A DNA stretch of 50,831 nucleotides from an uncultured Lachnospiraceae bacterium. GTDB lineage: Bacteria; Bacillota; Clostridia; Lachnospirales; Lachnospiraceae. Below, piece after piece: positions 24,824 through 32,558 of this stretch; position 1 is the stretch's first letter, and each line of letters begins with the position of its first letter. The position numbers were made by a program, and so were the translations under genes. The stretch lies in NCBI GenBank assembly GCA_947176505.1, contig CAMWQW010000025.1:1-50831 (forward strand). The letters are read 5' to 3'. The notes beneath the pieces were generated by a model. That model did no database searches. It saw only the letters and a list, made by a program, of their open reading frames with translations, and was not told the DNA's origin.

Positions 24824-24882
24824 AATACCTCGTCGCTTTTACGCATATAGACAAAGCGTTGTCTGCGACGAGGTATTTATCT
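24824..24882 (+). terminator. terminator of the sugar importer operon
   Basis: AATACCTCGTCGC (24824-24836) pairs perfectly with GCGACGAGGTATT (24865-24877); the loop contains a second small stem, ACGC/GCGT. A short TT-rich tail follows. Confidence 0.8.
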
Positions 24883-24948
24883 GCTATTTCGATATGCGTC
24901 TCAAATCGGTAAAGACTGAAAAAAGCCTTTAAAAATGTATTTTATGGA

Positions 24949-24983
24949 TTGACAACTATACCGATGATGTGATAGAGTATAAT
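24949..24983 (+). promoter_or_regulatory. promoter of the four-tRNA cluster
   Basis: TTGACA (24949-24954) with either TAGAGT (24973-24978, 18-bp spacer, preceded by TGA) or TATAAT (24978-24983, 23-bp spacer). The first has workable spacing; the second is the better hexamer. Confidence 0.65.
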
Positions 24984-25031
24984 TCGTGTTAAACAAGTGT
25001 ACTCGTATGACTATCATATGAGACGTAAAAT

Positions 25032-25105
<74 letters not shown>

Positions 25106-25112
25106 TTTATAT

Positions 25113-25187
25113 GGTGGGTATGGCGCAGTCGGCTAGCGCGCCAGATTGTGGCTCTGGAGGCCGAGGGTTCGAGTCCCTCTATCCACC
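25113..25187 (+). tRNA. tRNA-His (GUG)
   Basis: Acceptor GTGGGTA pairs with TATCCAC; anticodon arm CCAGA-TTGTGGC-TCTGG gives GUG. The coordinates include the encoded G at -1 (25113), required by histidyl-tRNA synthetase, opposite C25187. Confidence 0.95.
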
Positions 25188-25227
25188 TTTACACGGGAAG
25201 GTGCAGGGACACAGCTCAGTGTTACAA

Positions 25228-25299
25228 TGGGCTATCGCCAAGCGGTAAGGCACAGGACTTTGACTCCTGCATTCGCTGGTTCGAATCCAGTTAGCCCAG
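25228..25299 (+). tRNA. tRNA-Gln (UUG)
   Basis: Acceptor TGGGCTA pairs with TAGCCCA; anticodon arm CAGGA-CTTTGAC-TCCTG gives UUG; T arm CTGGTTCGAATCCAG. Confidence 0.95.
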
Positions 25300-25304
25300 T
25301 TTAT

Positions 25305-25377
25305 GGACCACTAGCTCAGGTGGTAGAGCACTTGACTTTTAATCAAGTTGTCTGGGGTTCGAATCCCCAGTGGTTCA
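25305..25377 (+). tRNA. tRNA-Lys (UUU)
   Basis: Acceptor GGACCAC pairs with GTGGTTC (one G-U pair); anticodon arm CTTGA-CTTTTAA-TCAAG gives UUU; T arm CTGGGGTTCGAATCCCCAG. It is followed by a partial inverted and direct copy of its own 3' end. Confidence 0.96.
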
Positions 25378-25440
25378 CTTAAAAATCCTCAGTGTAGAAC
25401 TGGGGATTCGAACCCCGGGCGATTATCCCCAGTGGTTCAC
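25363..25440 (+). repeat. tRNA-Lys 3'-end duplication with inverted T-arm copy
   Basis: ATCCCCAGTGGTTCAC, the tRNA-Lys 3' end (25363-25378), recurs exactly at 25425-25440, 62 bp on. Between them CTGGGGATTCGAACCCC (25400-25416) is the reverse complement of the T arm. CTGGGGA and TCCCCAG can pair, giving a hairpin capped by an acceptor-like strand, a mimic of the tRNA 3' half. The same layout follows tRNA-Leu. Confidence 0.85.
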
Positions 25441-25443
25441 GGT

Positions 25444-25474
25444 AAGCTCTTATGAAAATAGGAGCTTTTTTTGC
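25444..25474 (+). terminator. terminator of the tRNA-Arg-His-Gln-Lys cluster
   Basis: AAGCTCTTAT (25444-25453) pairs with ATAGGAGCTT (25458-25467) with one G-U pair and runs into seven T residues. The T-arm duplication lies upstream of it, so it is part of the tRNA transcript. Confidence 0.88.
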
Positions 25475-25525
25475 GCGAATAGAAGCTATAAGAAACGCGA
25501 ACATATAGGATAAGGAGGAGTATGG

Positions 25526-26881
25526 ATGGAACAAACGAGAGAAAATAAAATGGGTGTCATGCCGGTAAATAAACTATTGATTACGATGTCTCTGCCAATG
25601 ATGGCATCCATGTTGGTACAGGCGCTTTATAACATAGTGGATAGTATTTTTGTATCCCGTATTAATGAGAATGCATTGACAGCCGTATCGCTTGCATTTC
25701 CGATTCAGTCGCTTATGATTGCAGTGGGCGTAGGAACTTGTGTCGGCATCAATGCTGTGCTGTCAAAGGCGCTTGGTGAGAAGAATCAGGAGACTGTCAA
25801 TAAGACTGCGGGAAATGGTATGCTTTTAATGGCGGTTAGCTATCTGGTATTTTTGCTGGTAGGAATTTTTGCAACAAAAAGTTTCTATCTGAGTCAGACG
25901 GAGGATGCACAGATTGTACAGTATGGCTGCGAATATCTATCGGTGGTATGCTGCCTGTCATTTGGAATGTTTACGCAGTTTACATTTGAGAGGTTGTTAC
26001 AGTCAACAGGGAAGACTTTTTATATTATGGTCACACAGGGACTTGGCGCTGTAATAAACATTATTTTAGACCCAATTTTCATATTTGGACTGTTAGGAAT
26101 GCCGAAGATGGGAGTACGGGGCGCAGCCGTTGCAACTGTAATAGGACAGATTACGGCAGGCATATTGGCGTTTATTATTAATAAGAAGAAAAATGATGAA
26201 ATACAAGTGACTAGACAAGAGCTGAGACCGGATGCGGAGATGATCAAGCAGATTTATAAGATTGGCGTACCGTCTATCATTATGCAGGCGATAGGTTCGG
26301 TAATGACATATGGAATGAATCGGATTCTGATTTCTTTTACTTCAACGGCGACGGCGGTATTTGGTGTATACTTCAAATTACAAAGCTTTATTTTCATGCC
26401 GGTATTCGGAATGAATAACGGACTGGTTCCTATTCTGGCATATAATTACGGCGCAGGGAAAAAAGAACGTTTTACGGACTCATTGAAATGCGGTGTAAAA
26501 TATGCGATAGGAATTATGATTGTTGGGCTGGTCATTTTTCAGACGATTCCGGAAATGCTTCTGCGGCTGTTTGATGCTTCGGAGGACATGCTGGCTATCG
26601 GTGTGCCGGCGCTTCGGACAATCAGCTATAGCTTTGTGTTTGCAGGGTTTGGTATCGTATGCGGAACGGCGTTTCAGGCACTCGGAAGCGCTACTTACAG
26701 TATGATGGTTTCTATTGCAAGACAGTTGGTGGTACTGCTTCCGGCGGCGTATTTGCTGGCAATGACTGGAGATGTCAATAATGTGTGGTGGGCGTTTCCG
26801 ATTGCGGAAATTATGTCTTTGGTTATGACAATTATTTTCTTAATACGAATCAACAGACGAGTCATCAGATATATTGGATAA
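25526..26881 (+). CDS. MATE-family efflux transporter
   Basis: A 451-residue membrane protein with the twelve-helix pattern of MATE exporters, two halves of six helices. Recognisable stretches are NKLLITMSLPMMASMLVQALYNIVDSIFV (in part), AVSLAFPIQSLMIAVGVGTCVGINA, GRGAAVATVIGQ-like (here VRGAAVATVIGQITAG) and FGMNNGLVPILAYNYGAGKKER at the start of the second half. MATE proteins export cationic drugs and metabolites using Na+ or H+ gradients; the substrate is unknown. AAGGAGGAG before ATG 25526. It lies alone between the tRNA terminator and the coiled-coil gene. A second MATE gene is at 37271. Confidence 0.93.
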   Translation: MEQTRENKMGVMPVNKLLITMSLPMMASMLVQALYNIVDSIFVSRINENALTAVSLAFPIQSLMIAVGVGTCVGINAVLSKALGEKNQETVNKTAGNGMLLMAVSYLVFLLVGIFATKSFYLSQTEDAQIVQYGCEYLSVVCCLSFGMFTQFTFERLLQSTGKTFYIMVTQGLGAVINIILDPIFIFGLLGMPKMGVRGAAVATVIGQITAGILAFIINKKKNDEIQVTRQELRPDAEMIKQIYKIGVPSIIMQAIGSVMTYGMNRILISFTSTATAVFGVYFKLQSFIFMPVFGMNNGLVPILAYNYGAGKKERFTDSLKCGVKYAIGIMIVGLVIFQTIPEMLLRLFDASEDMLAIGVPALRTISYSFVFAGFGIVCGTAFQALGSATYSMMVSIARQLVVLLPAAYLLAMTGDVNNVWWAFPIAEIMSLVMTIIFLIRINRRVIRYIG

Positions 26882-27038
26882 AATGCGGCAACAGAATGTA
26901 CGGTATTGCGTTTGTAACGAAATATCATTTTGGGCAATTTGTATAGTGACTTTATATGGCGTCTATGATACAATGTGTGCACGTGGAAAGAAGTGCGGGA
27001 GAATGGCTGTCAAACAACTTCATAAGGAGGTATCGTAT

Positions 27039-27449
27039 ATGACGGACCATGAATTGCTACTTGCTATTTCTAACATGTTTGACACAAAGTTGAGAGCAGA
27101 ATTGCAGGCGTTGAAAGAGGAACTGCGCACAGAGATACAAGAGGTGCGAGCAGAGCTGCAGGAAGTAAAGATTGAGCAGCAGAAAATGAAAGCAGAAATA
27201 CAAGAATTGCGAGCGGAAATACAAGAAGTAAAAGCGGAGCAACAGGCACTAAAAGACGAATTGCGCTGCATCAAATTGTATCAAGAAAACGTTATTGTAC
27301 CGAGGCTTAATACGATTGAGGCGTGTTACACCGGTACATATAGACGTTACGCAAGCTATGTTGAAAAATTGGAATCAACATTCCAAGATGTGGAGATGCT
27401 CAAGATTGTAGTGGCAGAACACTCAGAGAAGCTCAAAAAGCTGGCATGA
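27039..27449 (+). CDS. small coiled-coil protein of unknown function
   Basis: The frame extends upstream to 26874, but AAGGAGG eight bases before ATG 27039 marks the start, giving 136 residues. Residues about 18-80 are an almost uninterrupted heptad coiled coil with repeated units (LRTEIQEVRAELQEVK, MKAEIQELRAEIQEVK), followed by a helical tail. Similar repeats suggest growth by internal duplication. There is no signal peptide or membrane segment. It resembles small cytoplasmic proteins common in Lachnospiraceae; function unknown. Confidence 0.75.
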   Translation: MTDHELLLAISNMFDTKLRAELQALKEELRTEIQEVRAELQEVKIEQQKMKAEIQELRAEIQEVKAEQQALKDELRCIKLYQENVIVPRLNTIEACYTGTYRRYASYVEKLESTFQDVEMLKIVVAEHSEKLKKLA

Positions 27450-27484
27450 GTGAAGACAGCAGTTTAATGAATTGGTATATTACA

Positions 27485-27515
27485 CCTGCCATGTTTGAAA
27501 TGTTTACATGGCAGG
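27485..27515 (+). terminator. inverted repeat between coiled-coil gene and tRNA-Leu
   Basis: CCTGCCATGT (27485-27494) pairs perfectly with ACATGGCAGG (27506-27515). The tail is GAAATATA rather than a T-run, so termination is uncertain. Confidence 0.45.
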
Positions 27516-27526
27516 GAAATATATAA

Positions 27527-27607
27527 GCGGATATGGCGGAATTGGCAGACGCGCCAGATTTAGGTTCTGGTGTCCATGACGTGCAGGTTCAAGTCCTGTT
27601 ATCCGCA
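27527..27607 (+). tRNA. tRNA-Leu (UAG)
   Basis: Acceptor GCGGATA pairs with TATCCGC; anticodon arm CCAGA-TTTAGGT-TCTGG gives UAG; a class II variable arm (TGTCCATGACG); T arm CAGGTTCAAGTCCTG. No promoter of its own is obvious. Confidence 0.95.
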
Positions 27608-27671
27608 TTAAAATTTTAGAATGTGTAGTGACAGGACTTGAACCTGTGCAATGTCCTGTTATCCGCATTAA
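27584..27671 (+). repeat. tRNA-Leu 3'-end duplication with inverted T-arm copy
   Basis: The last 15 bases of the tRNA plus four flanking ones (GTCCTGTTATCCGCATTAA, 27593-27611) recur exactly at 27653-27671, 60 bp on. ACAGGACTTGAACCTG (27631-27646) is the reverse complement of the T arm (27584-27599). ACAGGAC and GTCCTGT can pair. The plan is the same as after tRNA-Lys. Confidence 0.88.
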
Positions 27672-27804
27672 GGTATTAAGGTAAATCATTTAAGGAGAAT
27701 GCGGAGCATTCTCTGAAACGAGCTTGCTCGTTTTGTTATCCGCATTAAGGTAAATCATTCAAGGAGAATGCGGAGCATTCTCTGAAACGAGCTTGCTCGT
27801 TTTG
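27672..27804. repeat. 69-bp tandem repeat with two hairpins, ending at the histidine kinase stop
   Basis: A 69-bp unit occurs twice (GTAAATCATT begins at 27681 and 27750). Each holds GAGAATGC-GGA-GCATTCTC (27695-27713 and +69) and AAACGAGC-TT-GCTCGTTT (27716-27733 and 27785-27802). The piece GTTATCCGCATTA of the tRNA-Leu 3' end is carried between the copies. The second copy abuts the TAA of the minus-strand kinase gene. The 18-base hairpin is identical to the one after the CaCA gene at 39882. Confidence 0.85.
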
Positions 27805-29115
27805 TTACCCCGGCAGCTTTACCGTGAAGATGCTGCCGCCTGTCGGGTTATCATGTACTGATATTTTACCATGATGACCGGACACAATTTCATATGCGAT
27901 GGAAAGACCTAACCCGAAGTGCCCCTTAGTGCTTCGGGATTTTTCTGCCCGATAAAAATGGTCGAAGATATGTGGTTTCTCAGCGTCGGAGATACCAATA
28001 CCTGTATCTGTTACAACCATTTCAAAATAGGTTTTGCGTTCCTTGTGGTAGATTAGGGATAATGCAATCTGCCCGTTCTCCGGCGTATAGCTGAGGGCAT
28101 TGTGCAGCAGAATAGATAATACCTGTGAAATACGGTCAGGGTCACAGTTGCATCGTGTAAGCGGCGCGTCGGGCAAGTGCAGCGATAATTCAATGCTTTT
28201 TTGTTCACAAAGCGGTTCAAAGGCCTCGTATGCATTTAGACATAGGGTATCTAGTTCTACCGATTTACGTTCGATGTGGAATCGATTCATGCCTGAGTGA
28301 GCAAGAGTCAGCATATCATCAATCAGATGATTCATGCGCTTTCCTTCCACGCGTATTGTTTGGGAGAAACCAATGCGTTCTTCCTCTGATGCGGTCTGAC
28401 AACATTCATTACTGGCGAGTATAACGGACAACGGCGTGCGCAGTTCGTGTGAGGCAGCAGCGACAAAGCGAAGCTGTTTTTCATGGTTTTCCTGTAAAGG
28501 CTTCAAGAGTTTTCCGGTAAAGAACCATGAAAAGACGAAAAGCGCAATTGCGGCACCAAGGTCAATCAATATAAACAGAATACGCTGAGGCATAATGGAA
28601 GCGTACAGTGATGACAAAGGAAAAAGAATGATAATCTGCGATAATGTGTTGTTTCGTTCGATGTCGATGAGTGAAGCAAAGAAACTGCTGTCGGTAGAGG
28701 GAGAAGTAAACTCGTATTCGGAGTGGTGGATGCCGGAATAGGTATTGCCCCCCGAATTAAGGTTTTCAACCATAAATAAGGAGTTATAGGCGTCGAGGCT
28801 TTCTGAAAAAAGAAGTTGACTATGACGGTCAATATTACTATGCAAATCATTATAAAGAAAAGGTGTGCCGTTGTCGATTACGAATATAGTGTACCCGTTC
28901 TGTGTCTCGATACGTGCCAGCCATTGCATAGATACGGAAGTTGATTGTTCCAGACTGGCAGTGATTGTGCTGATATCATTCTGAAAAGAACGAAACTGGT
29001 TATCGTAGAGACTCTTTTCGGATACGCGTAGGTAGAACAGTGACATAATAATCATGATGGCTGCGGTACTGCCGCCACATAGTAGTGTAAAAAGCAGGTG
29101 TGCTTTGCGGAACAT
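27805..29115 (-). CDS. two-component sensor histidine kinase
   Basis: A 436-residue membrane kinase. AAGGAAGGAATTCGCT before ATG 29115 sets the start, although the frame extends to 29187. TM1 is at about residues 8-28, an extracellular sensor domain at 29-170 and TM2 at about 170-192. The H-box AAASHELRTPLSVILAS carries the phosphorylated His223. The ATPase domain has the N-box ILLHNALSYTPENG, G1 DTGIGISDAE and G2 GHFGLGLSIA. It is an EnvZ/PhoR-like kinase partnered with the response regulator gene just upstream in the same operon. The divergent gene encodes an unusual binding lipoprotein, so the signal may be an extracellular sugar or protein-bound ligand; this is inference. Confidence 0.93.
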   Translation of the reverse strand: MFRKAHLLFTLLCGGSTAAIMIIMSLFYLRVSEKSLYDNQFRSFQNDISTITASLEQSTSVSMQWLARIETQNGYTIFVIDNGTPFLYNDLHSNIDRHSQLLFSESLDAYNSLFMVENLNSGGNTYSGIHHSEYEFTSPSTDSSFFASLIDIERNNTLSQIIILFPLSSLYASIMPQRILFILIDLGAAIALFVFSWFFTGKLLKPLQENHEKQLRFVAAASHELRTPLSVILASNECCQTASEEERIGFSQTIRVEGKRMNHLIDDMLTLAHSGMNRFHIERKSVELDTLCLNAYEAFEPLCEQKSIELSLHLPDAPLTRCNCDPDRISQVLSILLHNALSYTPENGQIALSLIYHKERKTYFEMVVTDTGIGISDAEKPHIFDHFYRAEKSRSTKGHFGLGLSIAYEIVSGHHGKISVHDNPTGGSIFTVKLPG

Positions 29116-29152
29116 AGCGAATTCCTTCCTTAATAACAGACTAAATAAGAGA

Positions 29153-29836
29153 CTAGTAATTCTGTGTGACCAGACCGTACCCCACACCGCGAACGGTTTT
29201 GATTTGCAGTGAGGAACCTACGGTTTTGAGCCGGCGGCGGAGAAAATGGACATAGTTATCCAGATTACCGTTTTCAACATCGCTGTCTGGTCCCCAGACT
29301 TTTAGCAGTAATGTTTCTCGGGCGAGTATCTGCTCCGGTGCGTGCAGGAAGCTTTCCAACAGGTCGCCTTCGCGTTTAGACAAGGTACTGTCACCGGCAG
29401 GACCGGTCAGACACATTTTACTGCATGTCCAAGTGACATCATGATAAGAGAGAACGTCCGCCTGCGTATTCAGTATGGGCGAGCGTCTGGTGACGCAGCG
29501 TATTCGCGCCAGTAATTCTTCGAAATCAAAGGGTTTTACGAGATAATCGTCCGCGCCGAAATCCAGACCGGCAATTTTATCCTGCAATGTACCGAGTGCC
29601 GTAATAAGAATGACCGGAACATGAATGGACTGCTGGCGCAGTCTGGTCAATACTTCGAGTCCTTCGTGGTAAGGCAGCATACGGTCGAGGAGTATGACAT
29701 CATAAATATTCTGTTTACCGTAAAAGATTGCCTCTTCCCCGTCATAGCAGGAATCTACGGTGTAGCCTTGACCGGTAAGCTGCCAAGTCAGCGCTTTATT
29801 TAAGTCTTTGTCGTCTTCTGCTAATAGAATGCGCAT
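29153..29836 (-). CDS. OmpR/PhoB-family response regulator
   Basis: A 227-residue regulator. The receiver domain (1-120) has the acidic pair Glu7/Asp8/Asp9 and phosphorylation site Asp51 (VILLDRMLP), then switch Thr in LITALG and Lys in YLVKPFDF. The C-terminal winged helix (about 130-225) has LSKREGDLLESFLHAPEQILARETLL in part and the wing VRGVGYGL. GGAAAGGACGTTCACC before ATG 29836 is the start signal; the frame is open to 29869. It precedes the kinase gene by 38 bp. Three 11-bp direct repeats in the divergent promoter region (29952-29984) are the probable binding site, so it should control both itself and the lipoprotein gene. Confidence 0.94.
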   Translation of the reverse strand: MRILLAEDDKDLNKALTWQLTGQGYTVDSCYDGEEAIFYGKQNIYDVILLDRMLPYHEGLEVLTRLRQQSIHVPVILITALGTLQDKIAGLDFGADDYLVKPFDFEELLARIRCVTRRSPILNTQADVLSYHDVTWTCSKMCLTGPAGDSTLSKREGDLLESFLHAPEQILARETLLLKVWGPDSDVENGNLDNYVHFLRRRLKTVGSSLQIKTVRGVGYGLVTQNY

Positions 29837-29943
29837 GGTGAACGTCCTTTCCGAGTGGTTATGATACATGTCTGATGCCGTTTCATCGTATTCGCTTACA
29901 AAGTTTATATGGATGACGGATCATTACCTTTGTTTATATGTTA

Positions 29944-30019
29944 TCACAAAAATCTTTAAAGATTCTCTAAGAATTTCTTAATATGTTTAGAGGAACATTA
30001 GAGATTATTTTGTTATGCT
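29944..30019. promoter_or_regulatory. divergent control region with three 11-bp direct repeats
   Basis: ATCTTTAAAGA (29952-29962), TTCTCTAAGAA (29963-29973) and TTTCTTAATAT (29974-29984) are adjacent 11-bp repeats, the helical spacing used by OmpR/PhoB regulators. On the plus side TATGCT (30014-30019) is a possible -10 with no good -35, as in activated promoters. On the minus side TTGTGA (29949-29944) and TAATGA about 17 bp further may drive the two-component operon. Confidence 0.65.
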
Positions 30020-30057
30020 GGTTTCATGCAGAACAGTCTGCATAGAGAGGAAGAGGT

Positions 30058-32427
30058 ATGATGATGAAAAAAAGCATGAAGAAAATAATCAGTCTGCTTC
30101 TTGCGGCTTCTATGGTGTTTGCCATGGCAGGCTGCGGAGGTACAGATACCGGCGAGCAGGGCGGAAATGCTGGCAGCCAAGATAACGGTACGGATATAGG
30201 AAGCAACGGAGAGAACGGACCAAAAGACAGCAAGGATGGAGAAGGCGGTCCGACAGTGATGGGACGGTACGTGGAAGAACAAATAGACTTGTCGGAGCAG
30301 GCGACGAATTTCACAGACTTATGCATACGCGAGGACGGAAGCCTTGTGATTATGGACAGAGATGTTGGCATGCTTGTATCCAAAGATCAGGGCGCCACAT
30401 GGAACGCAGAGACACCGGACTGGCTTGCAGATTATCGGGAACACTGGATCAGTAGCTTGAGTATGGCGCCGGACGGTACGGTGGCACTGACGTACTATGT
30501 GGGGGATTCCAATTCCGAGGAACCGAACTTTAGACTGGTATTAATCCAGCCGGACGGGACACAGGTGCCTGTTGAAGCGGAATTTTCGGAAGATGAGCTA
30601 TATATCAGGCAGGTAGTCATGGCGGACGACAACCGCATCTTTGCAAGTACGCACGGAGCTGTATATGAAATGCAGCGGGACGGCAGCATGGAGAAGATAT
30701 TGACGCCGGATTTTAATCCGTCATGGATGTGGGTCAAAGACAATCTGATTTTTATTGACAATGAATGGCAGCTTGATGATGCGCCGGTCGTTTATGATAT
30801 GGAGAAGGAAGAGTATGTTACGGATACGGTGCTCACGGATTTCGTCGGCGAGACATATCAGGACAGAGGATTTAACGGGACGGATTATTGCGATATGTAC
30901 CTTCTGCCGGGGGACGACGGTACAGTTTATCTTGCCGGTAAAAAGGGTATTCACCGCCATGTCATCGGCGGCAATATGATGGAGCAGATTCTGGACGGGA
31001 ATTTGTCCCTTTTAAGTAATCCGGATTATCCTATCATTGACATGGTGCAGCTTGAGGGAGATGCATTTCTGGGCATTTTTGTGGGCGGCAAAGTGATTAA
31101 ATTCACTTATGATCCTGACGTTCCGGCAGTACCCGAGAATATGATTACGATTTACAGTCTGCGCGAGGACGACAATATCAGGCAGGCAGTTTCACTCTAT
31201 CAGGTAAAGCATCCGGATGTATTTGTATCTTATAAGATTGGCATAGGAAACGGTGATTCCGTGACAAGAGAGGATGCTGTCAAAAAGTTAAACACGGAGA
31301 TTATGGCGGGAGAAGGACCGGATTTGATTGTAGTGGATGAATTACCTTTTGACTCTTATGTGGACAAAGGGATGCTGCTTGACTTGACAGATTATCTGGC
31401 GCAGTACAGTACGACAGAACCGCTTTTTGACAATGTGACCGAGGCGCTTAAGCGTGACGGTAAAGTGTATGCGGCACCGGCAACGATTGCGGTTCCGTAT
31501 GTCGTATCCGGTGTGGATGGATTCGAAAATATAGCAAATATGTCGGAGTTAGCGGAAGCCGTGGAGAAGCTGAGAGAAGAGAATCCGGAGCAGGATATTA
31601 TGGGCATCGGAGGAGAGCGCGGACTGATGAAGCGTTTCGCGGCGACAAGCGAGCCGAAATGGATTAAGGAAGACGGAACCATTGACAGAGATGTGCTGGG
31701 AGAATATCTGGAACAGTGCAAACGTATTTTTGATGCGCAGATGGATGGTCATAGTGAGGAAATACGTGAACGGTATGAGGGACGAATCGAAAGAATGACA
31801 AGCTATTACGGTAGGGATTATGAGGAAATGGAGTGGGACATTAATTCGGATATGCTGATGTATATCGGAAAAGAAACAAAGATGATGACAGGATGGATTC
31901 CTTCACAGTATGAGTATACACAAATGGTTTCAATTGATAAGAATAAGGGCTTCGAAGATACAAAAGCAATTCCCATGCAGGGGCAGTGCAGTCAGGTGTT
32001 TAAGCCGACTACAATGCTTGCTGTCAGTGCGGCATCGGGGCAGCCGGAGGCAGCGTTAGAGTTCATGGATGCATTCTTGTCTTCCGAGGTACAGAGCGCA
32101 TATAACGGACTTCCGTTTAATCAGAATGCTTTTGATATTCAGTTTACGCCGAATCCGGAAGCCCTTGGAGAAAACGGAGAGTACGGCTCTTGGGCATCGA
32201 GCGACCCGGACGGTAATCGGGTTGATTTCCAATACTTCTGGGCATCGGATGAGGAGATTGCTGCATTTAAGAAGAAACTGTCGACGTTGAACACGGCGTA
32301 TATTCCGGACATGATGTTGGAAAATGCTGTCTTTACACAAGGCATCGGCTATATGAGAGGCGAACAGTCCATAGATCAGACGCTTGATGCGGTTGAGAAG
32401 GCTGTGGCAATTTATATGGCGGAATAA
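30058..32427 (+). CDS. lipoprotein fusing a propeller-like domain to a sugar-binding protein domain
   Basis: A 789-residue lipoprotein. The lipobox puts the lipidated Cys at residue 26 (FAMAGCGG), followed by a Gly/Asn-rich linker. Residues about 75-360 look like a beta-propeller made of repeated strands (LCIREDGSLVIMDRD, then a BNR/Asp-box-like VSKDQGATW at 107-115, then MAPDGTVALTYY and DDGTVYLAGKKGIHRH). From about residue 362 (MITIYSLREDDNIRQAVSLYQ) a family 1 solute-binding domain runs to the end. No permease or ATPase gene is nearby, so it may sense or capture ligand for the adjacent two-component system rather than feed a transporter. AGAGGAAGAGGT precedes ATG 30058; ATG codons 30061 and 30064 are alternatives. 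Confidence 0.85.
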   Translation: MMMKKSMKKIISLLLAASMVFAMAGCGGTDTGEQGGNAGSQDNGTDIGSNGENGPKDSKDGEGGPTVMGRYVEEQIDLSEQATNFTDLCIREDGSLVIMDRDVGMLVSKDQGATWNAETPDWLADYREHWISSLSMAPDGTVALTYYVGDSNSEEPNFRLVLIQPDGTQVPVEAEFSEDELYIRQVVMADDNRIFASTHGAVYEMQRDGSMEKILTPDFNPSWMWVKDNLIFIDNEWQLDDAPVVYDMEKEEYVTDTVLTDFVGETYQDRGFNGTDYCDMYLLPGDDGTVYLAGKKGIHRHVIGGNMMEQILDGNLSLLSNPDYPIIDMVQLEGDAFLGIFVGGKVIKFTYDPDVPAVPENMITIYSLREDDNIRQAVSLYQVKHPDVFVSYKIGIGNGDSVTREDAVKKLNTEIMAGEGPDLIVVDELPFDSYVDKGMLLDLTDYLAQYSTTEPLFDNVTEALKRDGKVYAAPATIAVPYVVSGVDGFENIANMSELAEAVEKLREENPEQDIMGIGGERGLMKRFAATSEPKWIKEDGTIDRDVLGEYLEQCKRIFDAQMDGHSEEIRERYEGRIERMTSYYGRDYEEMEWDINSDMLMYIGKETKMMTGWIPSQYEYTQMVSIDKNKGFEDTKAIPMQGQCSQVFKPTTMLAVSAASGQPEAALEFMDAFLSSEVQSAYNGLPFNQNAFDIQFTPNPEALGENGEYGSWASSDPDGNRVDFQYFWASDEEIAAFKKKLSTLNTAYIPDMMLENAVFTQGIGYMRGEQSIDQTLDAVEKAVAIYMAE

Positions 32428-32558
32428 GGAGTAGATTTCTACGGTAATATCAAGTATAATCACGTCATAGACGATGTGTCATCTTGGAGAGGAATGAAAA
32501 GGTCCGGATAAAAGACCACTGCAAGGGATGACATCAGGAAAGGGCAGCGGAGAATACT

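Noticed and set aside
25305..27671. attL/attR sites of an integrated element between tRNA-Lys and tRNA-Leu
   Set aside because: The 3'-end copies of each tRNA match only that tRNA and lie about 60 bp away with no integrase or phage gene between, so a standard integration island does not fit.
30058..32427. Sialidase
   Set aside because: One Asp-box-like motif is present, but there is no catalytic arrangement and the C-terminal half is a solute-binding domain.
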